64,000 bases of DNA. Origin: Jeotgalibacillus terrae (lineage in GTDB: Bacteria; Bacillota; Bacilli; Bacillales; Jeotgalibacillaceae). The DNA lies in the NCBI RefSeq assembly GCF_016908195.1, contig NZ_JAFBDK010000010.1, positions 51,631 to 115,630 of the forward strand, read 5' to 3'. This document shows, one piece after another, positions 43,362 to 51,812 of this stretch. The notes under the pieces are model-generated. The model ran no database searches. It worked only from the letters and a program-made list of their open reading frames with translations, and was not told the origin of the DNA. The position numbers and the translations under genes were made by a program. Each line of letters begins with the position of its first letter. Within the stretch, counting starts at the first letter, position 1.

Positions 43362-45401
43362 ATGTTCTCAACGGATGGGTTAGATTCGATTACTGTTGTG
43401 GATGGTGAATTTTCGTATGGGTTTGTGGTCTTATCTGTCGTAATTGCCTGTGTGTCTGCTTATGTGGCGCTGTCGATGAATCAGCGGATGCAGCAGAATA
43501 GTTTTTTTCATAAGAATTTCTGGCTGGTACTGGCTTCATTTGCGATGGGGCTTGGGATCTGGTCGATGCATTTTATCGGCATGAGTGCATTTATGATACC
43601 GGTTGAGATGTCTTATGATACAAAATGGACGTTTATTTCAATGGTGCCTGCTATTTTAGCATCCTATTTGGCTTTTTATTTTGCGAATCGGCCAAGAAAG
43701 TCATTATATCCGATTCTCTCAGCCGGGCTGATTATGGGGTTTGGTATTTCAGCTATGCATTATATCGGGATGGCAGCTATGGTCATGAGTGTTGACTATT
43801 ATTATAAAACGTGGATGTTTATTGCCTCTATCCTTGTGGCTGTTGCTGTATCATACGTTGCGCTCTACGTTTTTTCAAATCTTCAGCGTTTTATGGGGAA
43901 CCTGCTGATCAAAATTGTCACAGCCATACTGATGGGCGGCGCGATTTCGAGTATGCATTATATCGGAATGGCAGCGGTCGTTTTTTATACAGACGAACCG
44001 GTCGAGTACCATATGCATGCGCATGAAATGGATATGGGTCTTGTTGGATTCGTGGCAGCCGGAATGCTTTTAATTCTTCTGATATCGGGACTCACCAGTG
44101 TGCTTGACCGTTATGTGGATCATCGGATGAGTCACTTTGATTCCCTGACACTTTTTCCGAATCAGCGGCAATTTGAGAAAGATATCAACCAGCAGCTGAC
44201 TGCAGGCAGTCTGACAGTCCTCCATCTCAGGAACCTCGCAGCTTTTACCAACGGCCAGGGGTTCGGTTTTGGTGATCAGCTGGTCGCTGAAATTGGGCAT
44301 GTGATTCAAAAGAACGCACCTGCGCATACCCGCATCTACAGGCTTGAGGAAAACCGGTTTGCTGTGCTCAATCTGAAAGAGCAGTCTGTCAGCAGAGCGA
44401 AATCAGCAATGCAGCGTGTTTTAAATGAATTGTCAAAGCCGCTTGAGATTGTCAGCCAGTCAGTTATAGTCGAAATGACTGCTGCGTTTTCCTATATTGA
44501 AAAGAAAAACGGCTGGGAACTGTTTTCCAACGCGATTGCCGTCTTAGAACACCCTTCCGTTCAAGGTAGAAATGAAGTGATCGAATACGACAGTTTGATT
44601 CACACATACAGCTTTGAAAGTCAGATCATCGCCGAGCTCGAACAAGCGAAGGCAGAAGGCCAGCTGTATGTTGTGTATCAGCCGAAAATATGCGCGAAAA
44701 CGCTTCGTGTAAATGGGGCAGAGGCGCTCATCCGTTGGAAGCACCCTGTACATGGCTTTATTTCACCGGCAGTTTTTATCCCGCTGCTCGAAAAACATGA
44801 AAAAGTGTGTGATCTCACGGATTGGATTGTACAGCAGGTATGCGCACAAATCGCCTCCTGGTCAGGAAACCATAATAATTTTGGACCCATTTCTATTAAT
44901 ATACCGGGAATCTATCTGACTTCCCCGAAGCTGATGAACGTAATCAAAGCTCAGCTTGCAGCACACGGAATTGACCCTGCCATGCTGGAGCTCGAAATCA
45001 CTGAAACGAGCGTAATCCACGACATCGATAACGCGATTGCAGCCGTCAGTGATTACAGAAAGCTCGGTTTATCCGTTGCTCTCGATGATTTTGGAACAGG
45101 GCTGTCATCCCTATCCTATCTGAGAAAACTGCCGGTTAATACGATTAAAATCGATAAATCATTTATCGATGAAGTACCAACTTCACTAAAAGATGCCGGT
45201 CTGTTGAGTGCAATAGTCGACCTGTGTGCATCTCTCAAACTCGCAATCATCATCGAGGGTGTTGAAGCGCAGGAGCAGATTGATTTTCTTCATACATTGT
45301 CTGCTGATCTGACCATTCAGGGGTATTACTTTTCTAAACCGCTCACTGCCGCGGACTTTAAAAAGTGGACAGTGGAGCAAATAAATAAAACCGCCGGCTG
45401 A
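43362..45401 (+). CDS. MHYT-sensor EAL-domain protein (likely c-di-GMP phosphodiesterase)
   Basis: A 679-residue membrane protein. Seven helices (residues 15-245) include three MHYT-type motifs (SMHFIGMSAF, AMHYIGMAAM, SMHYIGMAAV), proposed to bind a metal and sense O2, CO or NO. The next domain is a degenerate GGDEF in which the signature is RLEENRFAV, so it should not make c-di-GMP. The EAL domain has GAEALIRWKHP, the ENxTE-like ELEITETSV and DDFGTGLSSLSYL, all key for hydrolysis of c-di-GMP. Its partner in signalling may be the cyclase at 33076. Confidence 0.88.
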   Translation: MFSTDGLDSITVVDGEFSYGFVVLSVVIACVSAYVALSMNQRMQQNSFFHKNFWLVLASFAMGLGIWSMHFIGMSAFMIPVEMSYDTKWTFISMVPAILASYLAFYFANRPRKSLYPILSAGLIMGFGISAMHYIGMAAMVMSVDYYYKTWMFIASILVAVAVSYVALYVFSNLQRFMGNLLIKIVTAILMGGAISSMHYIGMAAVVFYTDEPVEYHMHAHEMDMGLVGFVAAGMLLILLISGLTSVLDRYVDHRMSHFDSLTLFPNQRQFEKDINQQLTAGSLTVLHLRNLAAFTNGQGFGFGDQLVAEIGHVIQKNAPAHTRIYRLEENRFAVLNLKEQSVSRAKSAMQRVLNELSKPLEIVSQSVIVEMTAAFSYIEKKNGWELFSNAIAVLEHPSVQGRNEVIEYDSLIHTYSFESQIIAELEQAKAEGQLYVVYQPKICAKTLRVNGAEALIRWKHPVHGFISPAVFIPLLEKHEKVCDLTDWIVQQVCAQIASWSGNHNNFGPISINIPGIYLTSPKLMNVIKAQLAAHGIDPAMLELEITETSVIHDIDNAIAAVSDYRKLGLSVALDDFGTGLSSLSYLRKLPVNTIKIDKSFIDEVPTSLKDAGLLSAIVDLCASLKLAIIIEGVEAQEQIDFLHTLSADLTIQGYYFSKPLTAADFKKWTVEQINKTAG

Positions 45402-45423
45402 TGATTGTTCAGCGGGCGGTTTT
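45387..45423 (+). terminator. terminator overlapping the stop codon of the EAL gene
   Basis: AAAACCGCC (45387-45395) pairs with GGCGGTTTT (45415-45423). The TGA stop is in the loop side of the hairpin. Confidence 0.78.
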
Positions 45424-45459
45424 ATTGGTTGGTGGTATAGGTCTTTTTACACGATATGG

Positions 45460-45550
45460 CGAAGTTGAGGCGATAAGTAGCGAACTGTCCGGGTTTTCCT
45501 TCGAACTTTAGCCTGTGAGTGGCGAACATCCGCCGTTTTACCACGAACTT
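45460..45550. repeat. phased short-motif array C (CGAAC core, exact 21-bp period)
   Basis: CGAA[C/G] occurs at 45460, 45481, 45502, 45523 and 45544, every step exactly 21 bp. The 16 bases between cores do not align with each other. The array fills the gap between the EAL gene terminator and the 3' end of ohrR. Confidence 0.8.
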
Positions 45551-45564
45551 CACCTTCACACGAC

Positions 45565-46011
45565 TCAGCAATACCCATCCTCACGCTTAATTTCCAGTTT
45601 ACCCGCCAATTCATCAAGCATGTCTTTATATTTATTGTACTCTTCTTTATTCAGCCCAAGCACTTCATTAATTCGGGCCGGGATCTCTTTTGCTTCTTCT
45701 TCAAGGTTTCTTCCGCGCTCAGTCAGCCTGATCACAAGCTGGCGTTCATCTTCAGTGTTCCGTGTTTTTTCTATATAACCGGTTTGAATCAGTTTTTTAA
45801 CCAGCGGTGTCAGCGTGCCGGAATCAAGCTGAAGCCGTCCGCCAATTGATTTTAATGTAACCAGATCTTCTTCCCACAGTACAAGCATGACCAGGTATTG
45901 CGGGTAAGTCAGATTCAGCGGCGCTAAAAAAGGCCGATAACGCTTAATAATTTCTTTAGAAATCGCATAAAAGGGAAAGCATAACTGATTGGATAGATGT
46001 AAAGGATTCAT
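45565..46011 (-). CDS. ohrR: MarR-family organic peroxide sensor OhrR
   Basis: A 148-residue MarR repressor. The reactive N-terminal Cys is in LSNQLCFPFYA (residue 11), the position oxidised by organic hydroperoxides in OhrR. The winged helix is LKSIGGRLQLDSGTLTPLVKKL with wing TEDERQLVIRLT. AGGAGGAG precedes the ATG. Oxidation releases DNA and derepresses the divergent ohr gene. Confidence 0.9.
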   Translation of the reverse strand: MNPLHLSNQLCFPFYAISKEIIKRYRPFLAPLNLTYPQYLVMLVLWEEDLVTLKSIGGRLQLDSGTLTPLVKKLIQTGYIEKTRNTEDERQLVIRLTERGRNLEEEAKEIPARINEVLGLNKEEYNKYKDMLDELAGKLEIKREDGYC

Positions 46012-46049
46012 AAAAATCTCCTCCTGAGAGAATCATATTAGTTGCAATA

Positions 46050-46080
46050 TTATTTAAATTGTATAAAATTAAATTGTACA
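46050..46080. promoter_or_regulatory. OhrR operator in the ohrR-ohr intergenic region
   Basis: AT-rich inverted repeats built on AATTNAATTGTA: TTTAAATTGTA at about 46053 and AAATTAAATTGTACA ending at 46080. This resembles the TACAATTAAATTGTA OhrR sites of B. subtilis and lies between the divergent starts. Confidence 0.65.
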
Positions 46081-46118
46081 CAACTTAAATATACCACATT
46101 TAACAGGAGGAATCATTC

Positions 46119-46535
46119 ATGAAAAAGCTATTCACTTCAACAGCAACAGCAGTAGGCGGACGTGAAGGACGCGTAACAGCAGAAAGCGGCTCATTCGATC
46201 TTGGACTTGCAATGCCAATGCCAGGCGCAGACACTGCAGGTAAAAGTAACCCTGAAGAACTGTTCGCAGCAGGCTATGCTGCATGCTTCGATTCAGCAAT
46301 GAATATCGTGGCGATGCAAAAAGGCATCAAGCATGATGGCTCTGAAATTAAAGCTGATGTTTCACTGAACAAAGGTGATGCAGGCTATGCATTATCAGTT
46401 GAAATGGATGTCCTGATCAAAGGTGTAGATGAAGAAACAGCGCGCCAGCTGGTTGAAGAAGGTCATCAGGTATGCCCTTATTCTAATGCGACGCGTGGAA
46501 ATATTGATGTGAGCTTTAACGTGCGCACTGCTTAA
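46119..46535 (+). CDS. ohr: organic hydroperoxide resistance protein (Ohr/OsmC family)
   Basis: A 138-residue thiol peroxidase that reduces organic hydroperoxides, usually with dihydrolipoamide as electron donor. The catalytic Cys pair is in GYAACFDSA (near residue 55) and GHQVCPYSNA (near 119). It opens KKLFTSTATAVGGREG, typical of Ohr. AGGAGG precedes the ATG. Confidence 0.93.
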   Translation: MKKLFTSTATAVGGREGRVTAESGSFDLGLAMPMPGADTAGKSNPEELFAAGYAACFDSAMNIVAMQKGIKHDGSEIKADVSLNKGDAGYALSVEMDVLIKGVDEETARQLVEEGHQVCPYSNATRGNIDVSFNVRTA

Positions 46536-46636
46536 TATGTGAAAATCCTCGTGCGACGGGTACGGTGTTGAGTGCGTCGTTTTGGAACATTGCTAAAAAT
46601 GAATCGGCAAACTCCGTCCCGCGTGTGCCGAGTGTT

Positions 46637-46668
46637 AAGCCCCTGGTCAGTGATCTGGCCAGGGGCTT
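46637..46668 (+). terminator. hairpin downstream of ohr
   Basis: AAGCCCCTGG (46637-46646) pairs with CCAGGGGCTT (46659-46668), followed by CTTTGG. It is a likely terminator although the T-run is short, and it stands 17 nt before the leader of the phased array at 46685. Confidence 0.65.
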
Positions 46669-46684
46669 CTTTGGGGATTTGGTC

Positions 46685-46820
46685 TAGGTCAAATTACACT
46701 TTTTCCGGAACGGTACCTGACTAGTTTTGAACCTTCGTCATTTTCTTCTGAACCTCTCATGTTACTTCATGAACACCAGCAGTTATCTCCTGAACCCCAC
46801 CTTGAATTTCATAAACCACA
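46685..46820. repeat. phased short-motif array D (TGAAC core, exact 21-bp period) with leader
   Basis: The leader TAGGTCAAATTACACTTTTT starts at 46685. Cores [G/T][G/A]AAC follow at 46707, 46728, 46749, 46770, 46791 and 46812, each step exactly 21 bp; five of them are preceded by a pyrimidine-rich stretch such as TTC or TCC. Other positions vary. The rest of 46536-47028 holds the ohr hairpin and the GlpP leader. Confidence 0.82.
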
Positions 46821-46944
46821 AACCACGCAGTTAACAAAACCTTATCAATCCGCTCACAATTCATTCAAACTTCCTTAACATTCCATCTGTAACATCATAG
46901 CTGTGAAAGACAAGTGAATAGCAGTCCGGTATGACTGATGAGAA

Positions 46945-46995
46945 CCGCGAAAACGAGAGACAGATAGGCCTCTTTATATTTTCGTGGATTTTTTT
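46945..46995 (+). promoter_or_regulatory. GlpP-type leader terminator/antiterminator
   Basis: CCGCGAAAA (46945-46953) pairs with TTTTCGTGG (46979-46987; one G-U in RNA), followed by seven T. The hairpin lies between the putative promoter and glpP, so transcription of glpP-ugp would stop here unless an antiterminator acts. Glycerol-3-phosphate-bound GlpP is the obvious candidate. Confidence 0.7.
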
Positions 46996-47028
46996 ATGTA
47001 CTTGTACCGGGGAAAAGGAGTGAGCGTT

Positions 47029-47604
47029 TTGTTTTTAGATAGAGTGAAAGAGTCCCGGGTGATTGCGTCAATCAAAGAGCCGAGACAGCTTGAAGAATTT
47101 GTTCAGACAGACATTAAGGCGGCCTTTTTACTGCTTGGAAATCTTACGGTGATCAAGCGGTATGTGGATTTTCTGAAGTCACATGACCGTGATGTGTTTT
47201 TACATATTGAGAAGATTCCGGGGATCAGCTATGACCGTGAAGGGTTAAAGTTTATTGCGCGGCATGTGCAGCCGACCGGGATTGTGACAACGAAGTCATC
47301 GCTTGTGACGGCTGCAAAAAAAGAAGGATTAATTGTGATTCAGCGTCTGTTTTTAATCGATTCAGATGCTTTAAAGAACGGACTTGAGAGTGCGGAGCAG
47401 GTACAGCCTGATTTTCTGGAGCTGATGCCTGGTGTGGTGCCACATCTGATTGATCATGTAAAAAAGAAAACAGATATTCCAATTATTACAGGCGGCCTGA
47501 TCCAGAACCGCAGACAGATGGAGAAGGCGATTGAGCGTGGTGCGACAGCTGTTTCTACAGGAAGGACGCATCTTTGGAAGCCGCTTGTGGAGGTGGTTCA
47601 GTGA
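47029..47604 (+). CDS. glpP: glycerol-3-phosphate-responsive antiterminator GlpP
   Basis: A 191-residue RNA-binding antiterminator with a TIM-barrel fold. Recognisable stretches are DIKAAFLLLGNLTVIKRYVDFLK, FLHIEKIPGISYDREGLKFIA and LELMPGVVPHLIDHVKKKTDIPIITGGLI. In B. subtilis GlpP binds leader RNA with glycerol 3-phosphate. The TTG at 47029 is chosen because AAAAGGAG lies 8 nt upstream; the longer frame from 46984 starts inside the leader terminator. It overlaps ugpC as GTGA, so it is part of the transport operon. Confidence 0.85.
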   Translation: MFLDRVKESRVIASIKEPRQLEEFVQTDIKAAFLLLGNLTVIKRYVDFLKSHDRDVFLHIEKIPGISYDREGLKFIARHVQPTGIVTTKSSLVTAAKKEGLIVIQRLFLIDSDALKNGLESAEQVQPDFLELMPGVVPHLIDHVKKKTDIPIITGGLIQNRRQMEKAIERGATAVSTGRTHLWKPLVEVVQ

Positions 47605-48710
47605 GAAAAGTTGAGTTAAAAGGGATTACGAAATCCTATGACGGAAAACAGGACGTGCTAAAAGCAATTGACGTCATGGTCGAGCCGGGTGAATTTTTTG
47701 TGCTGGTCGGACCTTCAGGGTGCGGGAAAAGTACGATGCTCCGCATGATCGCGGGACTCGAATCGATCACGTCGGGCGAACTTGCGTTAGATGGGAAGCG
47801 GGCAAACGCTTTGAGCCCGAGCGAACGCGATCTGTCGATGGTGTTTCAGAACTATGCGCTGTACCCTCATTTAACAGTCGAACAGAATATCACATTTGGC
47901 TTACATGTGAAAAAGGTTTCGAAAAGAGAGCAAAAAGAACGCTGCAAAGAAGTATGTGAAATGCTCGGACTCACAGATTATATGAAGCGGAAGCCGCGCG
48001 AGCTCTCAGGTGGTCAGCGTCAGCGGGTGGCGTTAGCACGAGCAGTGGTCACGCAGGCACCGCTTTGTCTGATGGATGAGCCGCTTTCCAATCTGGATGC
48101 CAAGCTGCGCGCGAAAATGCGCTCTGAAATCCGTCAGCTGCAGCGAAAGCTTGGCCTGACAATGATTTATGTGACACATGATCAGACAGAAGCCATGACG
48201 ATGGCAGACCGGATGATGATTTTATCTGACGGGGACGTGCAGCAGATCGGACGGCCGCTTGATGTGTATAACAATCCGGCGAATACATTTGTGGCCTCGT
48301 TTATAGGGTCGCCACCAATGAATCTGATTGATGCTGAGATGAAGGATTCTGTACTGGTTGCTGATGGTCACTGGATGACGCCGGTGACTGCAGCTATGAA
48401 GCAGAAGATCGGTTCAGGACGCGTGACGCTTGGCGTGAGGCCGGAGCATATCTCGCTTGCGAAGGATAGTGAGCCTGGGTTTTTAGTTCAGGTCGCAAAT
48501 GTAGAGGTGCTGGGAACTGAAACGCTTGTTACTTTCGATTTTGGAGAGGCTACGCAGTGGATTGCAAAATGGCCGGGTCAGAGCAGCGTTCAGCCTGGAG
48601 AACAGATCCGGATCTGCGTAGATGATCGTCACCTGGCGTTATTTTCAGCTGAAAAGGGTGAGCGCATTGTGTGTGAACCGGTGCCGGATGCAAAGAAGGT
48701 ATCATCATGA
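47601..48710 (+). CDS. ugpC: ABC transporter ATP-binding protein, UgpC/MsmX type
   Basis: A 369-residue ATPase of the carbohydrate-uptake class 1. Walker A is GPSGCGKSTMLRM, the signature is LSGGQRQRVALARA and Walker B is LCLMDEPLSNLD. A C-terminal TOBE/OB regulatory region (about 240-369) includes VTLGVRPEHISLAKD. The GTG at 47601 has GGAGG 7 nt before it and overlaps the glpP stop. It energises the UgpAE permeases. Confidence 0.88.
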   Translation: MRKVELKGITKSYDGKQDVLKAIDVMVEPGEFFVLVGPSGCGKSTMLRMIAGLESITSGELALDGKRANALSPSERDLSMVFQNYALYPHLTVEQNITFGLHVKKVSKREQKERCKEVCEMLGLTDYMKRKPRELSGGQRQRVALARAVVTQAPLCLMDEPLSNLDAKLRAKMRSEIRQLQRKLGLTMIYVTHDQTEAMTMADRMMILSDGDVQQIGRPLDVYNNPANTFVASFIGSPPMNLIDAEMKDSVLVADGHWMTPVTAAMKQKIGSGRVTLGVRPEHISLAKDSEPGFLVQVANVEVLGTETLVTFDFGEATQWIAKWPGQSSVQPGEQIRICVDDRHLALFSAEKGERIVCEPVPDAKKVSS

Positions 48711-49627
48711 CGACGATTCAGCATGAACTTGCAGACCGTCATGTGGAACGGAAGCGTGCCTGGTCCAACTGGGCAACCGGCATGCTGTTTCTGCTGCCTT
48801 CGCTGCTGCTGTTTGGGGTTTTTCTCTTCTATCCGATGGTCAGGACTGTGTACTTGAGTTTGTTTTTAACCGATTCGCAGGGTGTGCCGATTGTCTTTGT
48901 CGGCTGGGAGAACTTCCTGAATCTGTTTCAGTCCACGAGTTTTCAGATCAGTGCAAAGGCAACTGCGCTATTTGTACTTTATACAGTGCCTGCAGGGATT
49001 GTGCTTGCGACTGCACTTGCGATTTTAGCGAATCAGAAGTTGAGAGGTATCGGCCTTTTCCGCACGATGTTTTCTGCGACGATGGGGATGAGTGTAGCAG
49101 CATCTTCTGTGATCTGGATGTTTCTGTTTAATCCATCAATTGGATTATTCAACCGTATATTGGCTGCGCTGAATATTCCAGGGGTGCAGTGGCTGCTGGA
49201 TCCGCAGTACGCGCTACTATCGGTTTCGATTGCAACGATCTGGATGAATACCGGCTTTGCTTTTCTGATTCTCCTTGGCGGCTTACAGAACATTGATCAA
49301 TCTTTATATGAAAGTGCACGGATTGCAGGTGTAAGCGAGTCATATAAGCTGCGTAAAATTACACTGCCGATGCTGTCACCAACGCTCTTTTTCGTGACAA
49401 CGGTCTCTTTGATCAATGCGTTTCAGACGTTCGGCCAGATCGATCTGTTAACAAAAGGCGGGCCGATGGAGTCCACAAACGTGATTGTATATTCCATTTA
49501 TAAGGACGCTTTTATCAACTATAACGTTGGTTCCGCGAGTGCGCAGGCAGTACTGCTGTTTGTGGCGGTGCTGGTCGTAACAGTGCTTCAGTTCAAAATC
49601 GGTGAAAGGAAGGTGCACTATCAGTGA
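48707..49627 (+). CDS. ugpA: glycerol-3-phosphate ABC transporter permease UgpA type
   Basis: A 306-residue permease with six membrane helices and the EAA loop SLYESARIAGVSESYKLRKITLPMLSPTLFF near residue 205. It starts within the ugpC stop (ATGA) and ends overlapping ugpE. Naming as UgpA rests on the operon with glpP and a glycerophosphodiesterase. Confidence 0.85.
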   Translation: MTTIQHELADRHVERKRAWSNWATGMLFLLPSLLLFGVFLFYPMVRTVYLSLFLTDSQGVPIVFVGWENFLNLFQSTSFQISAKATALFVLYTVPAGIVLATALAILANQKLRGIGLFRTMFSATMGMSVAASSVIWMFLFNPSIGLFNRILAALNIPGVQWLLDPQYALLSVSIATIWMNTGFAFLILLGGLQNIDQSLYESARIAGVSESYKLRKITLPMLSPTLFFVTTVSLINAFQTFGQIDLLTKGGPMESTNVIVYSIYKDAFINYNVGSASAQAVLLFVAVLVVTVLQFKIGERKVHYQ

Positions 49628-50436
49628 GCATGGGAAAAAAGGTTTTACTTTATATGACGCTCACCGTCTCAGGACTTGTGATGGTGTTCCCGATTCTTTA
49701 CGCCTTTCTCATAAGCTTTATGCAGGGTGGAGAAGTACTGCAGGGCTCACTGTGGCCGGAAACTTTTTCTCTTGCAAACTTTGTGTCTGCATTTGATCGG
49801 GTGCCGCTCCTCACTTATTTGTGGAACAGTCTAATGGTGTCTGTGCTGATCATGGCCGGACAGCTGGTGCTTTGCAGTCTGGCGGCGTTTGCGTTTGTGT
49901 TCGTTGAGTTCAAGGGACGTGAGTGGATTTTCTATTTGTTTATTTCTACGATGATGATTCCGTGGGAAGCGACGATGGTGCCGAACTTCCAGACCGTGCA
50001 GTCGCTTGGCTGGCTAAACAGCTATGCAGGGCTGACGATTCCGTTTTTCGCCATGGCATTTGGCACGTTTTTATTACGCCAGCAGTTCAAGACGATTCCA
50101 AAAGAATTGTATGAAGCCTCACAGATTGCAGGCATCAGCAAGCTGCGCTTTTTTACCGGCGTGGTGCTGCCGGTTGTGAAAACAACGATGACGACGCTTG
50201 CGATTTACAGCTTTTTAACGGCATGGAATATGTATTTATGGCCGCTTCTTGTCACCAATAATGAAGCAAACCGCACCGTTCAGATCGGCTTAAAGCAGAT
50301 GCAGACCCAGGAGATTGCAAGTGATTGGGGTGTTGTGATGGCTGGTGTAGTCATGGTGATTTTACCGACATTGATTCTATTATTTGCAGGACAAAAACGA
50401 CTTCAGGAAGGCCTCACACAAGGGGCGCTAAAATAA
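49624..50436 (+). CDS. ugpE: glycerol-3-phosphate ABC transporter permease UgpE type
   Basis: A 270-residue permease with six helices and the EAA loop ELYEASQIAGISKLRFFTGVVLPVVKTTM near residue 160. GTG at 49624 overlaps the ugpA stop (GTGA) and has GGAAGGTG 8 nt upstream; an ATG at 49630 is possible. Partner of the UgpA-type subunit. Confidence 0.85.
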   Translation: MSMGKKVLLYMTLTVSGLVMVFPILYAFLISFMQGGEVLQGSLWPETFSLANFVSAFDRVPLLTYLWNSLMVSVLIMAGQLVLCSLAAFAFVFVEFKGREWIFYLFISTMMIPWEATMVPNFQTVQSLGWLNSYAGLTIPFFAMAFGTFLLRQQFKTIPKELYEASQIAGISKLRFFTGVVLPVVKTTMTTLAIYSFLTAWNMYLWPLLVTNNEANRTVQIGLKQMQTQEIASDWGVVMAGVVMVILPTLILLFAGQKRLQEGLTQGALK

Positions 50437-50450
50437 GGAGGAAACAATCA

Positions 50451-51794
50451 ATGAAAAAGCTTTGGATCGGTTCAACAGCAATGGCACTACTTTTGGCGGC
50501 ATGTTCAAGTGAAACAGAAGAGGCAGTACAGACAACTGATGCAACAGCTGCACCGGCTGAGGATACAGGTAAGACTGAAGTGGTGTTCTGGCATGCGATG
50601 AGCGGTGAGCTTGAGACAGCACTGAATACATTAGTGGATGATTTCAACGCATCACAGGAGGAATATGAAGTTGAGCCTGTCTTCCAGGGTACATACGAAG
50701 AGGCGCTGACAAAGCTGAACACAGTGGCAGGAACAGATGAATCGCCTGCTATGATGCAGGTATTTGAAGTCGGAACAAAATTCATGATCGACTCAGGACA
50801 TATCCAGCCGGTTCAGGACTTTATTGATGAAGAAGGCTTTGATACGTCAATTTGGGAAGAAAATATCACAAATTACTACAGCGTGGACGGCGTTCAGTAT
50901 TCAATGCCATTTAACTCGTCAACGCCTGTGCTGATTTATAACAAGGACGCATTTGAAGCAGCTGGCCTTGACCCTGAAAAGTCACCAATGACGTACAGTG
51001 AGCTGAAAGAAGCTGCAACGGCACTGACTGAAGGTGAACAGAAAGGCTTCTCTATTTTAAACTATGGCTGGTTCTTTGAAGAGCTTGTGGCAGCGCAGGG
51101 CGGATTGTTCGTTGACGCTGAAAATGGACGTGAAGGTCAGGCAACGGAAGCTGTATTTAACGGAGAAGAGGGCCTGAATGTATTCAACCTGATCAAGGAT
51201 ATGCATGATGAAGGGACGTTCTATAATTCAGGTCAAAACTGGGATGATATGCGTGCAGCGTTCCAGTCAGGTGCGACAGCGATGATTCTTGATTCATCTG
51301 CAGGTGTAAAAGGAATGATTGATAACGCGCCGTTTGAAGTAGGCGTTGGCTATCTGCCAGTACCGGATGACGCAGAGCGTAACGGTGTGATCATCGGCGG
51401 TGCATCACTTTGGATGGCAGATGATATCGAAGCTGAACAGAAGCAGGGTGCATGGGAGTTCATGAAGTACGCATCATCAGCTGAAGCACAGGCACAGTGG
51501 CACGTGGATACAGGCTACTTTGCGATTAACCCGGCAGCATACGATGAGCAGGTTGTTGTCGATCAGTGGGCAGAATATCCACAGCTGAAAGTAACGGTTG
51601 ATCAGCTGAAAGAAACGCAGGCAAACGCAGCAACAGGCGGCGCGCTCATTTCAGTATTCCCTGAAGCAAGACAGCGTGTAGTCAATGCAATGGAAAGCTT
51701 GTATCAGGGAGCAGACCCGCAGGAAGCACTTGATCAGGCGGCAGAAGAAACAAACCGGGCACTTGAAGTGGATGCAGCCAAAAACGGTAACTGA
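50451..51794 (+). CDS. ugpB: glycerol-3-phosphate/glycerophosphodiester-binding lipoprotein UgpB type
   Basis: A 447-residue class 1 solute-binding protein. Signal peptide with lipobox LLLAACS, an acidic linker to residue 45, then VVFWHAMSGELETALNTLVDDFN, the usual UgpB opening. AAGGAGG precedes the ATG at 50451, well inside a longer open frame. It would deliver glycerol 3-phosphate or glycerophosphodiesters, giving carbon and phosphate. Confidence 0.87.
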   Translation: MKKLWIGSTAMALLLAACSSETEEAVQTTDATAAPAEDTGKTEVVFWHAMSGELETALNTLVDDFNASQEEYEVEPVFQGTYEEALTKLNTVAGTDESPAMMQVFEVGTKFMIDSGHIQPVQDFIDEEGFDTSIWEENITNYYSVDGVQYSMPFNSSTPVLIYNKDAFEAAGLDPEKSPMTYSELKEAATALTEGEQKGFSILNYGWFFEELVAAQGGLFVDAENGREGQATEAVFNGEEGLNVFNLIKDMHDEGTFYNSGQNWDDMRAAFQSGATAMILDSSAGVKGMIDNAPFEVGVGYLPVPDDAERNGVIIGGASLWMADDIEAEQKQGAWEFMKYASSAEAQAQWHVDTGYFAINPAAYDEQVVVDQWAEYPQLKVTVDQLKETQANAATGGALISVFPEARQRVVNAMESLYQGADPQEALDQAAEETNRALEVDAAKNGN

Positions 51795-51812
51795 ACAGAA
51801 GGAGGCGCAAAT

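Noticed and set aside
46984..47028. Longer GlpP start at 46984
   Set aside because: That codon lies inside the leader terminator and has no ribosome binding site, whereas the TTG at 47029 has AAAAGGAG at good distance.
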